Below are positions 11,920 to 22,532 of a stretch of DNA of 64,000 nt, one piece after another. Position 1 is the first letter of the stretch. Each line of letters begins with the position of its first letter. The stretch covers positions 12,151,275 to 12,215,274 of the forward strand of contig NC_090716.1 of NCBI RefSeq assembly GCF_040954835.1, in the 5' to 3' direction. The translations under genes were made by a program, and so were the position numbers. This stretch comes from Lepisosteus oculatus (lineage: Eukaryota; Chordata; Actinopteri; Semionotiformes; Lepisosteidae). The notes under the pieces are model-generated. The model saw only the letters and a program-made list of their open reading frames with translations, was not told where the DNA came from and searched no databases.

Positions 11920-12458
11920 CTGAGGTTATATATCACCCTGCAACTCACAACTGGTGTGAGCCTGGTCAGTACCTGGATGAGAGACCTCCTGGGAAAAACT
12001 AAGTTTGCTGCTGGAAGAGGCGTTAGTGGGGCCAGCAGGGGGCGCTCACCCTGCGGTCCATGTGGGCTAATGCCCCAGTATAGTGACGGGGACACTATAC
12101 TGTAAACAGGCGCCGTCCTTCGGATGAGACGTAAAACCGAGGTCCTGACTCTCTGTGGTCATTAACAATCCCAGGGCGTTTCTCGAAAAGAGTAGGGGTG
12201 TAACCCCGGCGTCCTGGCAAAATTTCCCGTTGGCCCTTACCAATCATGGCCTCCTAATAATCCCCCTCTATGAATTGGCTTCATTACTCTGCTCTCCTCC
12301 CCACTGAAGGCTGATGTGTGGGGAGCGTTCTGGCGCACTATGGCTGCCGTCGCATCATCCAGGTGGGGCTGCACACTGGTGGTGGTGGAGGGGAGTCCCC
12401 ATTACCTGTAAAGCGCTTTGAGTGGAGTGTCCAGAAAAGCACTATATAAGTGTAAGCA

Positions 12459-12500
<42 letters not shown>
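11920..12500 (+). mobile_element. 5S-rRNA-headed SINE with L2-type tail and (TTA)n end
   Basis: The head matches the 3' half of vertebrate 5S rRNA (GCCTGGTCAGTACCTGGATG, AGAGACCTCCTGGGAA), i.e. the internal RNA polymerase III promoter region. A long body follows, then a tail typical of fish SINE/LINE partners (AAAGCGCTTTGAGTGG, AGCACTATATAAGTGTAAGC), ending in a (TTA)n microsatellite at about 12460-12500. This fits the SINE3 class. Part of the 5S-like head appears deleted. The body contains a CTCF-like motif at 12032-12045 and a hairpin with arms CAGTATAGTG/CACTATACTG at 12076-12102. Confidence 0.8.
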
Positions 12501-12501
<1 letters not shown>

Positions 12502-13054
12502 TGCAAAGATGTGAAACAGCTTCGGTTAGACCCTAGTCTGACCGACTTGAACTACCTTGCTACCCACTTGAACCGCTTCGGTTAGACTACCCTATTACTT
12601 AGTTGCATATATAGAAATGATATAAATTGATATGCATTACCATCGTTTTGATGAATGTATGTATGCAAAACTATATTATTTGATGAACCTTGTGCTCCCT
12701 TTCTTCCTCCGTGGTCGGCTTTTCTTTCGTATAGTGATGAATATCTCACTATATGAATATAGTGCTGTAATGAAGTTGCGAAAGCATGTAGTGCATTCTG
12801 TTCTAATTATAGATCTTTTAATGGCGCCGTTTAAAATAGCACCCTCTCACTGCTAACAGAGCATTCCGCGAAACAGATATTAAAGTTTATCGTTTTACAG
12901 TGTGTTTCCAATGGGTGTATACAGCGTTTTAGTGAAGGTTTTATATTCGATTCCTTGCCTTTTATGCCCTATAGACATTAAATCCTTCTTTTCACTTTAC
13001 GGTGCGTTACAGTAATGGTAGTTGATCAAGTATTTTGCTGCGATTGTGCTGTTT

Positions 13055-13092
13055 CCCCCCTGGATAAGGGCGTCAGCTAAAATATTAATAAT
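13055..13092 (+). repeat. SINE/L2 tail fragment
   Basis: 'ctggataagggcgtcagcta' followed by A/T-rich 'aaatattaataat' is the usual 3' end of fish tRNA-type SINEs. No head was found directly upstream. Confidence 0.55.
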
Positions 13093-13094
13093 AT

Positions 13095-14430
13095 AGTAAA
13101 GTATTTATATAAATGAACAGATTATTGAATTTGATGTATTTATTTTTGTGTCAATTCTATAAAACCTAAAGGTATTTCTAAAATATTAAAATGTATAGGC
13201 GCAAATAAACCTTGTAAGGGAAAACTTAATACATAAACATAATTGTTTAAATAAATGTATAATTTTATCCGTTTCAGTATTTTAGAATTAAATAAACGTT
13301 ATTTATTGAATAAATGCAAACATATTCTACACCACAGGAAATCGGCACAGAACTGTATTTCAGTTAGTGCTTTTAATATGTGCAACTTGAAATGAGATCA
13401 ACTTACAGAGAAGACCGGTTTAACCCTTGTGTCCGATCAAAATAGTTTTTGTTTCTCAGTTTGTTCACGAACGCTTCGAATGTCACAATTCTGTTGTATA
13501 ATTAGTGTACAGGATTAAAATGATGTGGAATATTTAATTTTAATATTTAAATTATATTACAATGATTAGAATATGAACTGCATACGACTCTACACGAGTT
13601 CTCTTGATAACGTTCAGTAGTTTTTTTTCTCCAAAATAGTTCTGCCTTCAGATTTGAACAGTTGATTTTCGACAGAACTGTTGCCATCACCCCTCTCAAA
13701 ATGTACCGATTTCGAGGGAATATTCTTGCCATTGATGACTGCTCTTTTCCAAAGAAGGTTACCTATTAAGCTATTTTTTTATCATAAATGGAGTTTATTC
13801 GTATTTAAGCTAAAATCGAAAGAATTTGAATATTTTGTGCTTTCTATATACCTGGTTTTTTAAAGTTATTTGCTCAAGATATTCAGACAGTATAAGTTTT
13901 TGCTACGTACAAACGAATCGTTGATAAATCCTACGGAGTTCAACGGACACATAGCTTAAAGATCACTTATTCTTGTAAACCGGATGTGAAGATTAAAAAT
14001 TGTCTTCTCGCAAAAAATGAAAAATCTTGTTGTGCATGTTCACCAAAATAACAGGCGACCTATTAAAAGAATGGCGTGTAAAATCTTACTTATATAATCA
14101 TATAAACACACAGTTAGCAGTACAGTGTCTTTAAAATAAAATTGATATTACTTCTGATGTTTTATGTACATGACAGAGTATCCCCAATCTAAACGTTTAG
14201 ATATTATTTCAATTAGAATAATGTAAAAGCAATATATGTAAAAGCATTTGCAACAAATAACGAATATACTGTCGTTTGTTCCCTACTAACAATTACCTTC
14301 AATTCGTTCTTCATCTTTATACTGCCTAAATTATTATTATTAGCCTAAATTGTGATTTTGTCAACAAAGAATTCACAAGGTAAAAAAGATAAAACAGACC
14401 ACGTCATTTATATATAAATATTCGTGTTGG
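13095..14430. other. AT-rich intergenic DNA, nothing recognised
   Basis: Strongly AT-rich, with no splice-supported coding frame and no clear repeat. It separates the SINE cluster from the 3' end of myod1. Confidence 0.5.
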
Positions 14431-14434
14431 TTTC

Positions 14435-15126
14435 TTTATTTAAACTGTGACATTCACCCAGATTTTAAGATATATAAATATAAAGTTAAAGATTTGACAC
14501 AACAAACCAAGCGACTCTATAAACAAGCAACATTAAATATTTAAACATTTTAAGCAAAGCAGCTCTTATTTACAAGTATACATTACAAAAATGGTCCACA
14601 TTCTCCAGATGAGTTTCGTTTTGGCTTTTTGTTTGTTTTTTTTTATATAAAGTGGAAATACTTTGCGGAGATGACTTTGTTTCCGAGATGAAATGATCTA
14701 GAGCGGTACCGCTTTATAATGGCATTAATAAATGACACCGCTTATCATATCAGCCCTGATACGGATCTGTACCACATGACCCAAATCTCCTTTAGGAAAA
14801 ACATGCTGTTCTATAAATACTGTTTGTTGACACAAATACATTTCTCTTCGCCAGAGTTTTCTGACGTAAGTATTCACATTTTCTTGTTAGTCTTTGACAG
14901 TGCATCTGATATAATACTGTAAATCAATCAATACTGAAATGGCATGAAAAGGGATATGTCGCCTTTAAGGCATTGGAACACCTTTCTATTAATAGGAAGA
15001 GAATGGCAACCATTCCCCGGTTTAGTCAGAAACGTGGTAACTTTGTCCACCGTCTTTAGAGGAATAATCGTTCGTTAAAGAATGTATAGTTTGTTCGTCA
15101 GTCATTTCGGGAGAAACCCGGCGCAT
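14435..15126 (-). other. myod1: myod1 3'UTR with poly(A) signal
   Basis: On the minus strand the first AATAAA downstream of the myod1 stop lies at 14435-14440, giving a 3'UTR of about 690 nt, a usual size for fish myod1. The exact cleavage site is not visible. Confidence 0.55.
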
Positions 15127-16387
15127 TTATAACACTTGGTAGATGGGGTTGGGGTCGTGGGCCAGCTGAGTGCAGTTGGTGGGGGACTGGACGGGCGCCC
15201 CGGCTTCACTCAAGATGGATCCCTCTCGGGGTGACGAGGGGCTGCCTTCGCCCCCGTCCTGCGCGGGCAGCGCCGGGCACGTCGAGGTGTCTGTTGAAAT
15301 GCGCTCCACGATGCTGGACAGACAATCCAAGCTGGAAATGACCGAGTTCTTACTAGTCCTGGAATCTGAAGATATAAGAAATAATTGTGACGTTGTGCTG
15401 CTAACGGAACTGATTTCACGGGATCTGAAATGTACTCATGCATAAACATCCTTCTGACTAAGTTCGTGCTTTACATATGTGTATACCTATATGCTGACAT
15501 GGTCATTCTTGAGACCAGCATTCCCGTTACACTTGCTAGAAGGCCACAATAAAACATCTCAACTAATGTCAGACGATACTGTATGATTCCCAAGCCTGCT
15601 ATCCCGTCCTTCTAAAGGAAAAACAAACAGCTGCAGCCGGATGGGTCTAGCCTGACACTTACCATTTGGAGTTTCGGAAAAGTAAGCGCTGTCATAACTG
15701 TTTCTTCTCCTCGAAGTGCATGTTGGGCCGCCGAAATCCATCTGGAAGAAAGACATTTCGAAATGTTCGGCTTGCGGTACAACGCACATGAATCGCATGA
15801 AGTTTACAGTCAAACCAACGCGCCACTAAGTTACGATGGCAAATCTCACTATGTTAAAATCATTAAAATCATCTCACCATTCCATCCGAGCAGTTGGACC
15901 GGGGGCTGGACGCGTCGGAGTCCCCGCTATAGTGCTCCAGTACTGGGTAGTAGTTTTCATCCTGACCTCGGAGTAGGGATTGTAGGGACTCAATGTAGCT
16001 AATGGCGTTTCTGAGAATTTCAACCTTGGGTAGCCTCTGGTTGGGGTTTGTGGATGTGCACCTCTTCAGGGTCTCGAACGCCTCGTTCACTTTGCTCAGC
16101 CGCCTCCTCTCCCTCATCGTGGCCGCTTTCCGGCGGTCGGCGTTGGTGGTCTTCCTCTTGCAGGCTTTGCAAGCCCAGAGCAGGCATCGGCCCGCCTGGT
16201 GGTGCCCGCTGGGAGCCCGAATGTGTTCGTCTTCGTTGTGATGGTGGTCGTCCGCCTTCAGCAAGCCCACGTGAACCAGCCTGGGGTCCAGGTCTTCGAA
16301 AAAGTGCATGTCGCTGGTGTTAAAGCACGGGTCATCGTAGAAGTCGTCAGCGCTGGTGATGGGAAAAGTGATATCCGATAACTCCAT
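15127..16387 (-). CDS. myod1: Myoblast determination protein MyoD (complete, 3 exons, 275 aa)
   Basis: MyoD is a nuclear bHLH activator that binds CANNTG E-boxes as a heterodimer with E-proteins and commits cells to skeletal muscle. Exon 1 is 16387-15878 (170 codons), exon 2 is 15741-15663 (79 nt) and exon 3 is 15365-15127. Introns are 136 and 297 nt, all GT-AG. The start is the first ATG ([10 protein letters not shown]); the open frame above it begins at a TTG. Visible domains: N-terminal acidic activation segment (1-50), His/Cys-rich region with WACKACKRK (63-79), bHLH about 84-139 with the myogenic Ala-Thr pair ([13 protein letters not shown], residues 89-90) and a perfect [16 protein letters not shown] loop/helix 2. 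C-terminal helix III ([18 protein letters not shown], about 204-221) is followed by the end YQVL. No defects were seen. It is convergent with tnnt3, and its 5' side faces the ferritin-like and second MRF genes. Confidence 0.98.
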
Positions 16388-16644
16388 GGTGAAGGGCTGA
16401 TTTCTGCCTCCAGAAAACAAAACAAAAAAACAACAACGAAAAAGTTTACTTTGGCTTTTGCCTTTCTCTTCTAGGAGTAAAGTTTAACTTCAGTTCTTCA
16501 AATGTTACAAAAACAAAAACCCCGAACGCGTCTTAAATGTAGAACTTGACGTGACGTTAAAACCAAGGATGGTGAGTGCTTGTCTCCAGGACTGCCTGCT
16601 TAAAGCACCCTTTGGGTACCTGTTGCTGAGCATGTGTTTTTTGC

Positions 16645-16654
16645 TCTATTTATG
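16645..16654 (-). promoter_or_regulatory. myod1: myod1 TATA-like element
   Basis: On the minus strand CATAAATAG lies about 260 nt upstream of the ATG, close to where the MyoD TATA box sits in other vertebrates, implying a 5'UTR near 230 nt. The core also approaches a MEF2 site (CTAWWWWTAR) with mismatches. An E-box (CATGTG) is at 16631-16636. Confidence 0.55.
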
Positions 16655-16659
16655 AGGAC

Positions 16660-19600
16660 TTGCAGCTCTTGGGCGTATCTTGGCTTTCGGACACCTCTCT
16701 GCAGTGACCAATGAGCACGGAGAGAGGCAGGGCACGGGCGAGCCTCTTGGGAGGAGTTCGCTGTTCCCCTCTCCTCTCCGGTGTCATCCTGGAGAATGTT
16801 CAGGAAAGAGAAAACACCGCGGGTGATAAGGGGATCACGCACAACTTTTGAATTTTAGTAATAAAAACATCATTTTTATCATGTTTTAGGGAGCGCATTT
16901 TTGTTAACCATCTATTCAACTCACCCCCGAGAAAATAATACATAAAGCAGAATAGACCGCTGATGTGTTTGGATACACGAATTATTTTGCGACTCGCATA
17001 AGCTTCTGTATACTTGTTAAACTGGCCATTACGCCTTTTTATTGAAGGGTCTTTCAAAAAAATATTTTTCTACATTATCAAGTTTAAAAGTTCACAAACT
17101 AACCTTAGAAATGCTCAGGGATAATTTTTATTATTATTTGAAGCAAATCACTGAACAGCTTTTCTTTCTTATTGTCAGACCGGGTTTATCTCACTAACGG
17201 GTTTATTTTGATACTGGAAAACATGGACGTTTCGATGTTGTCCTTTATCGTTTTAGATGGTTTTCTTTTTTATTCTAATTTCAGCCTTTAACAGCTAGTT
17301 TTCTCAGAAGGGGGTAGTTTTTCACTTATTTGAAATGTTGATCTCACTCTCTCATTTATCGTCAAATAGGTTATATACAGTATCAACTTGCTGACTGGTT
17401 TAATCGTGAATGTTTTAACTCAAATGTTTTATTCGAAAAGTTTTTTAGAAAGTGTTCTCATTACCACAAGCACCCTTGGGTTATAAAATATGCTAAACGA
17501 CTACATTACTTCCTTTTAAATCGAAACCGTATTTTTTACAAGATTGATCATACATTTTTCACGGTGCCTTCTTATTTATAACTCTTTAGATTTAATTCTA
17601 ATAAGCGTGTCGTTCCTGAACGGTTCTTGAGGTTTTAAATTTCATAATAACATTCCATAAATAGTTGGATATTTAAACCATATTATATTATATTTTTATT
17701 AAAAGCTGAATTATTTTAATTCATTTTAACGAAGTTATTTCTGTATTATGTTTTATTGTGAAGAAAGATGCCGCATCACCAGATACAACAACCGTAGCCC
17801 TGAAGTTTCCGATGACAGCACCCTTCTGCTCTCAGGTAGTGAGTTTTATCATGCGCCACTAGATGGCAGTAAAGAGTCGAGGTAAAGCGAATAGATCGTT
17901 CCCACTTAACGCACATCTCAAGCCTACCTTATAGTATTTGTATATACGTATTAAAAAAAAAGTATCTGGAAAAGTACATTCGTCCCCAAAGTTTACTTGT
18001 TTTAGCACCATACACTGTCTCATTGAAAAACAGCGAGAGAAACCTACGTTATTTCAAAGGTCCTATTTTCATTTTAAATTTTACCACGATCCGATTTTTT
18101 TTTGTTGGCCTGTAAGAAAGTGCAAGGTTCCGTGATTAAACCAACAAAAAATCACCCTAAAAAGGAATATGTGCTTTATATTTCGTTAAAGGTAGCTTTA
18201 TTGTAGAATACTGTATCATCAAACATTAGAATGTAAATCGTGGTTAGCCAATTAGCTCATACACCATTCAGGGTACAAATCCATGAGTTAAATTGGGTTT
18301 AAGTTTCTTTTCCTGATTCTGTCAGGGTTCCCTTTGTTATGTACAGGTTTAAAAGCCAGGCAGGCAATTTACAGAATCCTAAAACAATGCAAGATCTCGG
18401 GTGTATCGCCACATCTTAACGAATGTACCAATGTATGTAGAACAATGTATTTTTTCGTTGTATTAATTTCCTTAGGAAATACACACCTTGAAGTCGTACA
18501 ATTCTATACATTTTTGGGTTCATTTCTTTACATATTACGTCTAGAAAAAATGTTAAACGATTTTATTGAAATAATAGAGCAATCATAAAATAATAATAAT
18601 AAAAGAGCAATCATAATAAGACAAAGTCTAACAGTTTATATATGAGTAAGGATTTCTTTTCATTGTGGGCATTTTTATTTCAGGACGAAAGACGGGGTTC
18701 CTAATATTCGGGTTAAATACGGAACAGCTTAGTTACAGTAAGTAGTTGTTTAGCATTAATAACCCAATAATTATCCAATCTACAATTGAAGAAAAAAATA
18801 CATGATCTACAAAGTTCTTTATCACAACTTTAAAACTTTACAGCGATTCCACAATACAAACACAATTCAGTAACATTTTGAAAAGGTTTAAATTTATCTG
18901 AAGCCGGTGAGCGTTTAATGTCGTGTAACGAATAACCGCTTGAAGGAATTTTAATCAAAACGTCGCTGCTTAATATTTCCTGGGACAATCATATTAATGC
19001 GTGTCGGGTGTTATTTTAAACAAAAGGCACCTGGTCATCTACAAATGTGCAATTAGATCTGTTTATTAGTGTTCGTGTTCGCCCATTTCTGGGAACGTAA
19101 GTGTAAGGAATTATTATTAATTAATAAGAGGTGGGAAATTTAATTAGAAAACAAGGAGAACTGTCTAGGTAGGGGCAGTCAACAACGTCTTCCGACTTAA
19201 ACGCGCGGAACCGGTATACAAACGGATATCGCAGTGAACAGAGGACAGGAAAGAGGGGTAGTTTGCTGTATACTGTAGTGCAGTCTCAAGTCCCATTGTT
19301 TGGCATCAAGTAGTACTTAAAGCACTTGATAACACTTATTGTAGTATTATTTTTTTAATTAACCCCTCTTTAATAGTTTAGCGCTTTGAAATTGTAATTA
19401 TTAGTAGTAATAACAGTTAGAATTCAGTGTAATCGGTTCTGCAGAGGAAATAAGGACTTTTAAACAAAAGATACAAACAAGCTCATTAACAATAAATTTA
19501 TCAGTACCACCTCTATGAATAAAGCAGTTTTATTATAATATTATTACACCCCAAAATGAATATTTTTAAAATGCGAATGAATAAAAGCTGTTGCGAGATT

Positions 19601-20220
19601 CTCGCAACCATTTATATGGTTTTACTAAAAAGCAATAACCCACTCGCTCGATGTCATTAACAGAGCCTGGATTAAGGAGCATTCGGATTATTTGATACTT
19701 TTTTATCACTATAATTGTGTTGAATGCAAGATTTAAGGAAAATCACATCTGACTTCAGTAAAACACGACAGTGTACCTAGTCAATATCTTTACGTCTACG
19801 GCAATAGAAGCCATACAGTATGCTCATGTTCTGTTAATGTTTATATCGCATTGTCAGTGAGCGAATAAAACCCATAAAGCTGTCTTCTGTTCTGAATACG
19901 CTTTGTAACATAAAAGCATTTAGAAAGACTAACATTTCACAGTTGTATCCAGTCTCTGATTGTTTTTTTTTTTACATATTTAAATAGATGTAATACTAGC
20001 TACTGCATTTAATCACCATTGCTTCATCAAAGACCCAAGCTTTCTTTCACGCGGTTGAACCTATGCAATATTTTTAGTCTTGGTCATCCTTTTCTATCTG
20101 TCCGTCATAATCCTACATACAAAAAAATCAACAGAAATTAATCTGTTTTAGGATTGCTTTTCAGTTTTCAGTTAGAACTAAAAATGACGTATTTGTTGGG
20201 CTATAAGTTAGTTGTTGATC
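16660..20220. other. myod1 upstream region, no gene recognised
   Basis: AT-rich, with no splice-supported coding sequence on either strand. The one motif that stands out is the CTCF-like site at 17856-17869. Proximal MyoD regulatory sequence is expected here from family knowledge but cannot be delimited without alignments. Confidence 0.5.
17856..17869 (+). promoter_or_regulatory. CTCF-like motif
   Basis: CCACTAGATGGCAG fits every position of the CTCF core CCASYAGRKGGCRS. It lies about 1.5 kb upstream of the myod1 ATG, between myod1 and the ferritin-like/second MRF genes. Motif only; occupancy is unknown. Confidence 0.5.
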
Positions 20221-20224
20221 CAAG

Positions 20225-20420
20225 AATTTCATTCACCCTTCTCTCAAAATAAGACGGAGTATCGGCTCCATCAACATAGCTGGGTAGTTTGTTCCATACC
20301 CCCACACCCCTTTGTCTAAAGGAGCGCTTCCTGCTCCCTGTTTTAGAAGTACTTAAACTCTTTCTGAAAAGAAAGTATGATTTTACAGGCTGTACCTGTA
20401 GATATAGGCTAGATATTTTT
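20225..20420. repeat. Probable interspersed repeat fragment
   Basis: 'ctgggtagtttgttccatac' then 'tctaaaggagcgcttcctgc' are wordings that recur in many fish genomes as part of a degraded repeat. Family not assigned. Confidence 0.4.
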
Positions 20421-20577
20421 CACTAAAAGTAGCTATTCTACCAGGTGTAACAAAGTATTCACCTTAAGTGGCAGTTTTCACACTCACAGCCTATTGACCT
20501 ACTAACAGCCTAATTAAATTCAATTTGCCATCCTATGGGAATTGTAAAGTTTGTCCCTAACATCAATATGCTAATTT

Positions 20578-20672
20578 TGTGTGTAATATGATCGGGACAT
20601 GCCCGTTGCTTGCCGGGATAGACTCCAGCTCCCCGTGACCCTGATGGCTAAGGAAGTGGGTGGATGATTAAG
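20578..20672 (+). repeat. L2-type LINE/SINE 3' end fragment
   Basis: 'cttgccgggatagactccag' then 'ctccccgtgaccctgatggc' and 'gggtggatgatta' form the typical 3' end of fish L2-related elements. Confidence 0.7.
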
Positions 20673-20679
20673 AAAGAGT

Positions 20680-22080
20680 CCGACGTTTTCCACTTCACAG
20701 TTTTGGCACAAAGGTTCTGGTCTAAAATCACCATATTGTGATAAACCTTGTTTTTTACCAAGAAGCCCATTGTCCTAGCTGCCCAGGATGAGCCGAGGGG
20801 GATGATCAGTGTTCTTGGGATAGGGGGTACCATGTGAAATTTAGACAGATGTTTTCAAATCTCTGAAAATCTGTTTAAAAACTTGAACATCATTTTCTTA
20901 ATCTCTCATTAAAGTGCAACAATTCAGTATTCTGAAGCTACTACTGTACTTTCAGATTTATCCCAGATAAAATACTATTCACTTCTTTCATGGGTATGAA
21001 ATGCTTTTATCCAAAACTAAACTTAAATGTTTGTGCTGGTAATATACGTTGCTTTATGTCTCCAACTCCTCTTCAGCCGTGTACTTATAGTAAATCTCCA
21101 TCTCCTTTACTCTAGTTAGTAGCATCAAGATACAAGAAGCTTCATACACACATAGGACTGTAAGTATGTGAATGATAGTATGGAAATAAATAAAGGTTAA
21201 AGCAAGATCCTACAACCACACCAGGTTTTAAAGTACTTTCATATCCTTTTTATTTTTTTTAAAAAGTGAAAGACAAACAAGACTTGAAAAGATGACCAAC
21301 TGTTTTCCTGTTCCAAACACAACTGTACCATTGTATCGTGCTCAGAGGTAGGAAACCTGCTTATTTGCAGATCAAACATTATAGTGTTTTAACTTACAAT
21401 AGTTTAATCCAGCCCTGTAAAATGAGGAATTCTTCCCCGATCAATAACAAAAATAATTTAAATGTTTGCTTTTTGCTCAAAAATGTGAGTGATAATGTTT
21501 GCATCAAAGGCAGAAAATGACAAAAATGCTTGAAACAGGAAAGAAATGAAAAGTTTTCCCTTCCACCTCTCACGCACCACAACCCACACACAACATGTGC
21601 TGTAAACTGTAGTTTTCAGAGCAGAAAACCTATATGAGTGTTACAAGTCAGAGAACATTTACTCAGTTGTTACAATTGGTATTGGTAGCTCATTGACCTG
21701 AGTATCTAGACTTTTATTAAAAGATTTCTTAAGTAATACGTACAAAAATATTTCTTAAAAGGAGCCAGGAATGTCCCCTGAAAGGGTTTCTTTGGTCAGG
21801 TTCCCTTCCATGTCGGAAAAGAATACGAACACTTGTTTTTTTTTTTTCAAAAGCTTATACTGAAATATCAACTCAATAAAATCAATTGGTTTTCACAAAG
21901 GAAAAGCCAAGAGTTATTTTAGAAAAGCTGACATTGAAGGTTGAACCAATTTGCAGGAACCGCTTAACACAGGATTAAAAACACACTGTTGAACTCCAGT
22001 TGTGCTGAACGTGCACACTTCTTACCTTTCCCAATGGGAACAGTGTCGACTGTCGAAGTGCTGGTGAACATGCAGTGGCC
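20680..22080. other. Intergenic, nothing recognised
   Basis: No coding exon or clear repeat. On the minus strand an AATAAA near 21711-21717 lies about 800 nt beyond the ferritin-like stop and could serve as its poly(A) signal, but nothing ties it to that transcript. Confidence 0.4.
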
Positions 22081-22085
22081 TTGGG

Positions 22086-22366
22086 CAGTGTTTCTCAACC
22101 TTTTCCGTCCCATAGCACACTTGCAAAAAGATAACGCGTTTGTGGCACACTGCCCCCTAACCTGCATGCACATACGTGTCACTGACCCAAGCACATCTCA
22201 GTGTTCAATCAGAGCTGGTCTAGAAGTACATCGGTACAATTCCTGCTCAGCTGCTCTCAGATATTCCGTTTCTTTAATCTTCATCAGACTTGAGAAACAT
22301 AATTTGCACCTCACAATGTTCCACACCTGTTAATGGCTGAAGGCAGCCCATCGTTGAGAAACCCTG
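22086..22366. mobile_element. Non-autonomous hAT-type element (281 bp)
   Basis: Terminal inverted repeats: CAGTGTTTCTCAAC at the left end and, reverse-complemented, CAGGGTTTCTCAAC at the right. They are flanked by a diverged 8-bp repeat (GCCTTGGG / CCCTAGGA). TIR sequence, length and 8-bp target size fit a hAT (Charlie/Tip100-like) MITE. No transposase remains. It lies just downstream of the ferritin-like gene. Confidence 0.75.
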
Positions 22367-22532
22367 CCCTAGGATACTGACATGGCTTAAAGGTTGTTGC
22401 CCTACAAAGTAAAGATGTTCTAAACTAACTGTTTATAGTCTAAACTAAGATGTTCACAAACTAGAAACAAAAGACTGAAGGCAAACAGAATTGTTAGGAA
22501 AGGGGTTTTAGGCGAGCAAGAGTTTGGAGAGT

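Noticed and set aside
11926-12010. A 5S rRNA gene
   Set aside because: Only part of the 5S sequence is present, it is diverged and runs directly into a SINE body; it is a SINE head.
16388-16420. Extra 11 codons upstream of MELSDI in the myod1 frame
   Set aside because: The frame opens with TTG, not ATG; MELS is the first ATG and the start conserved in MyoD proteins.
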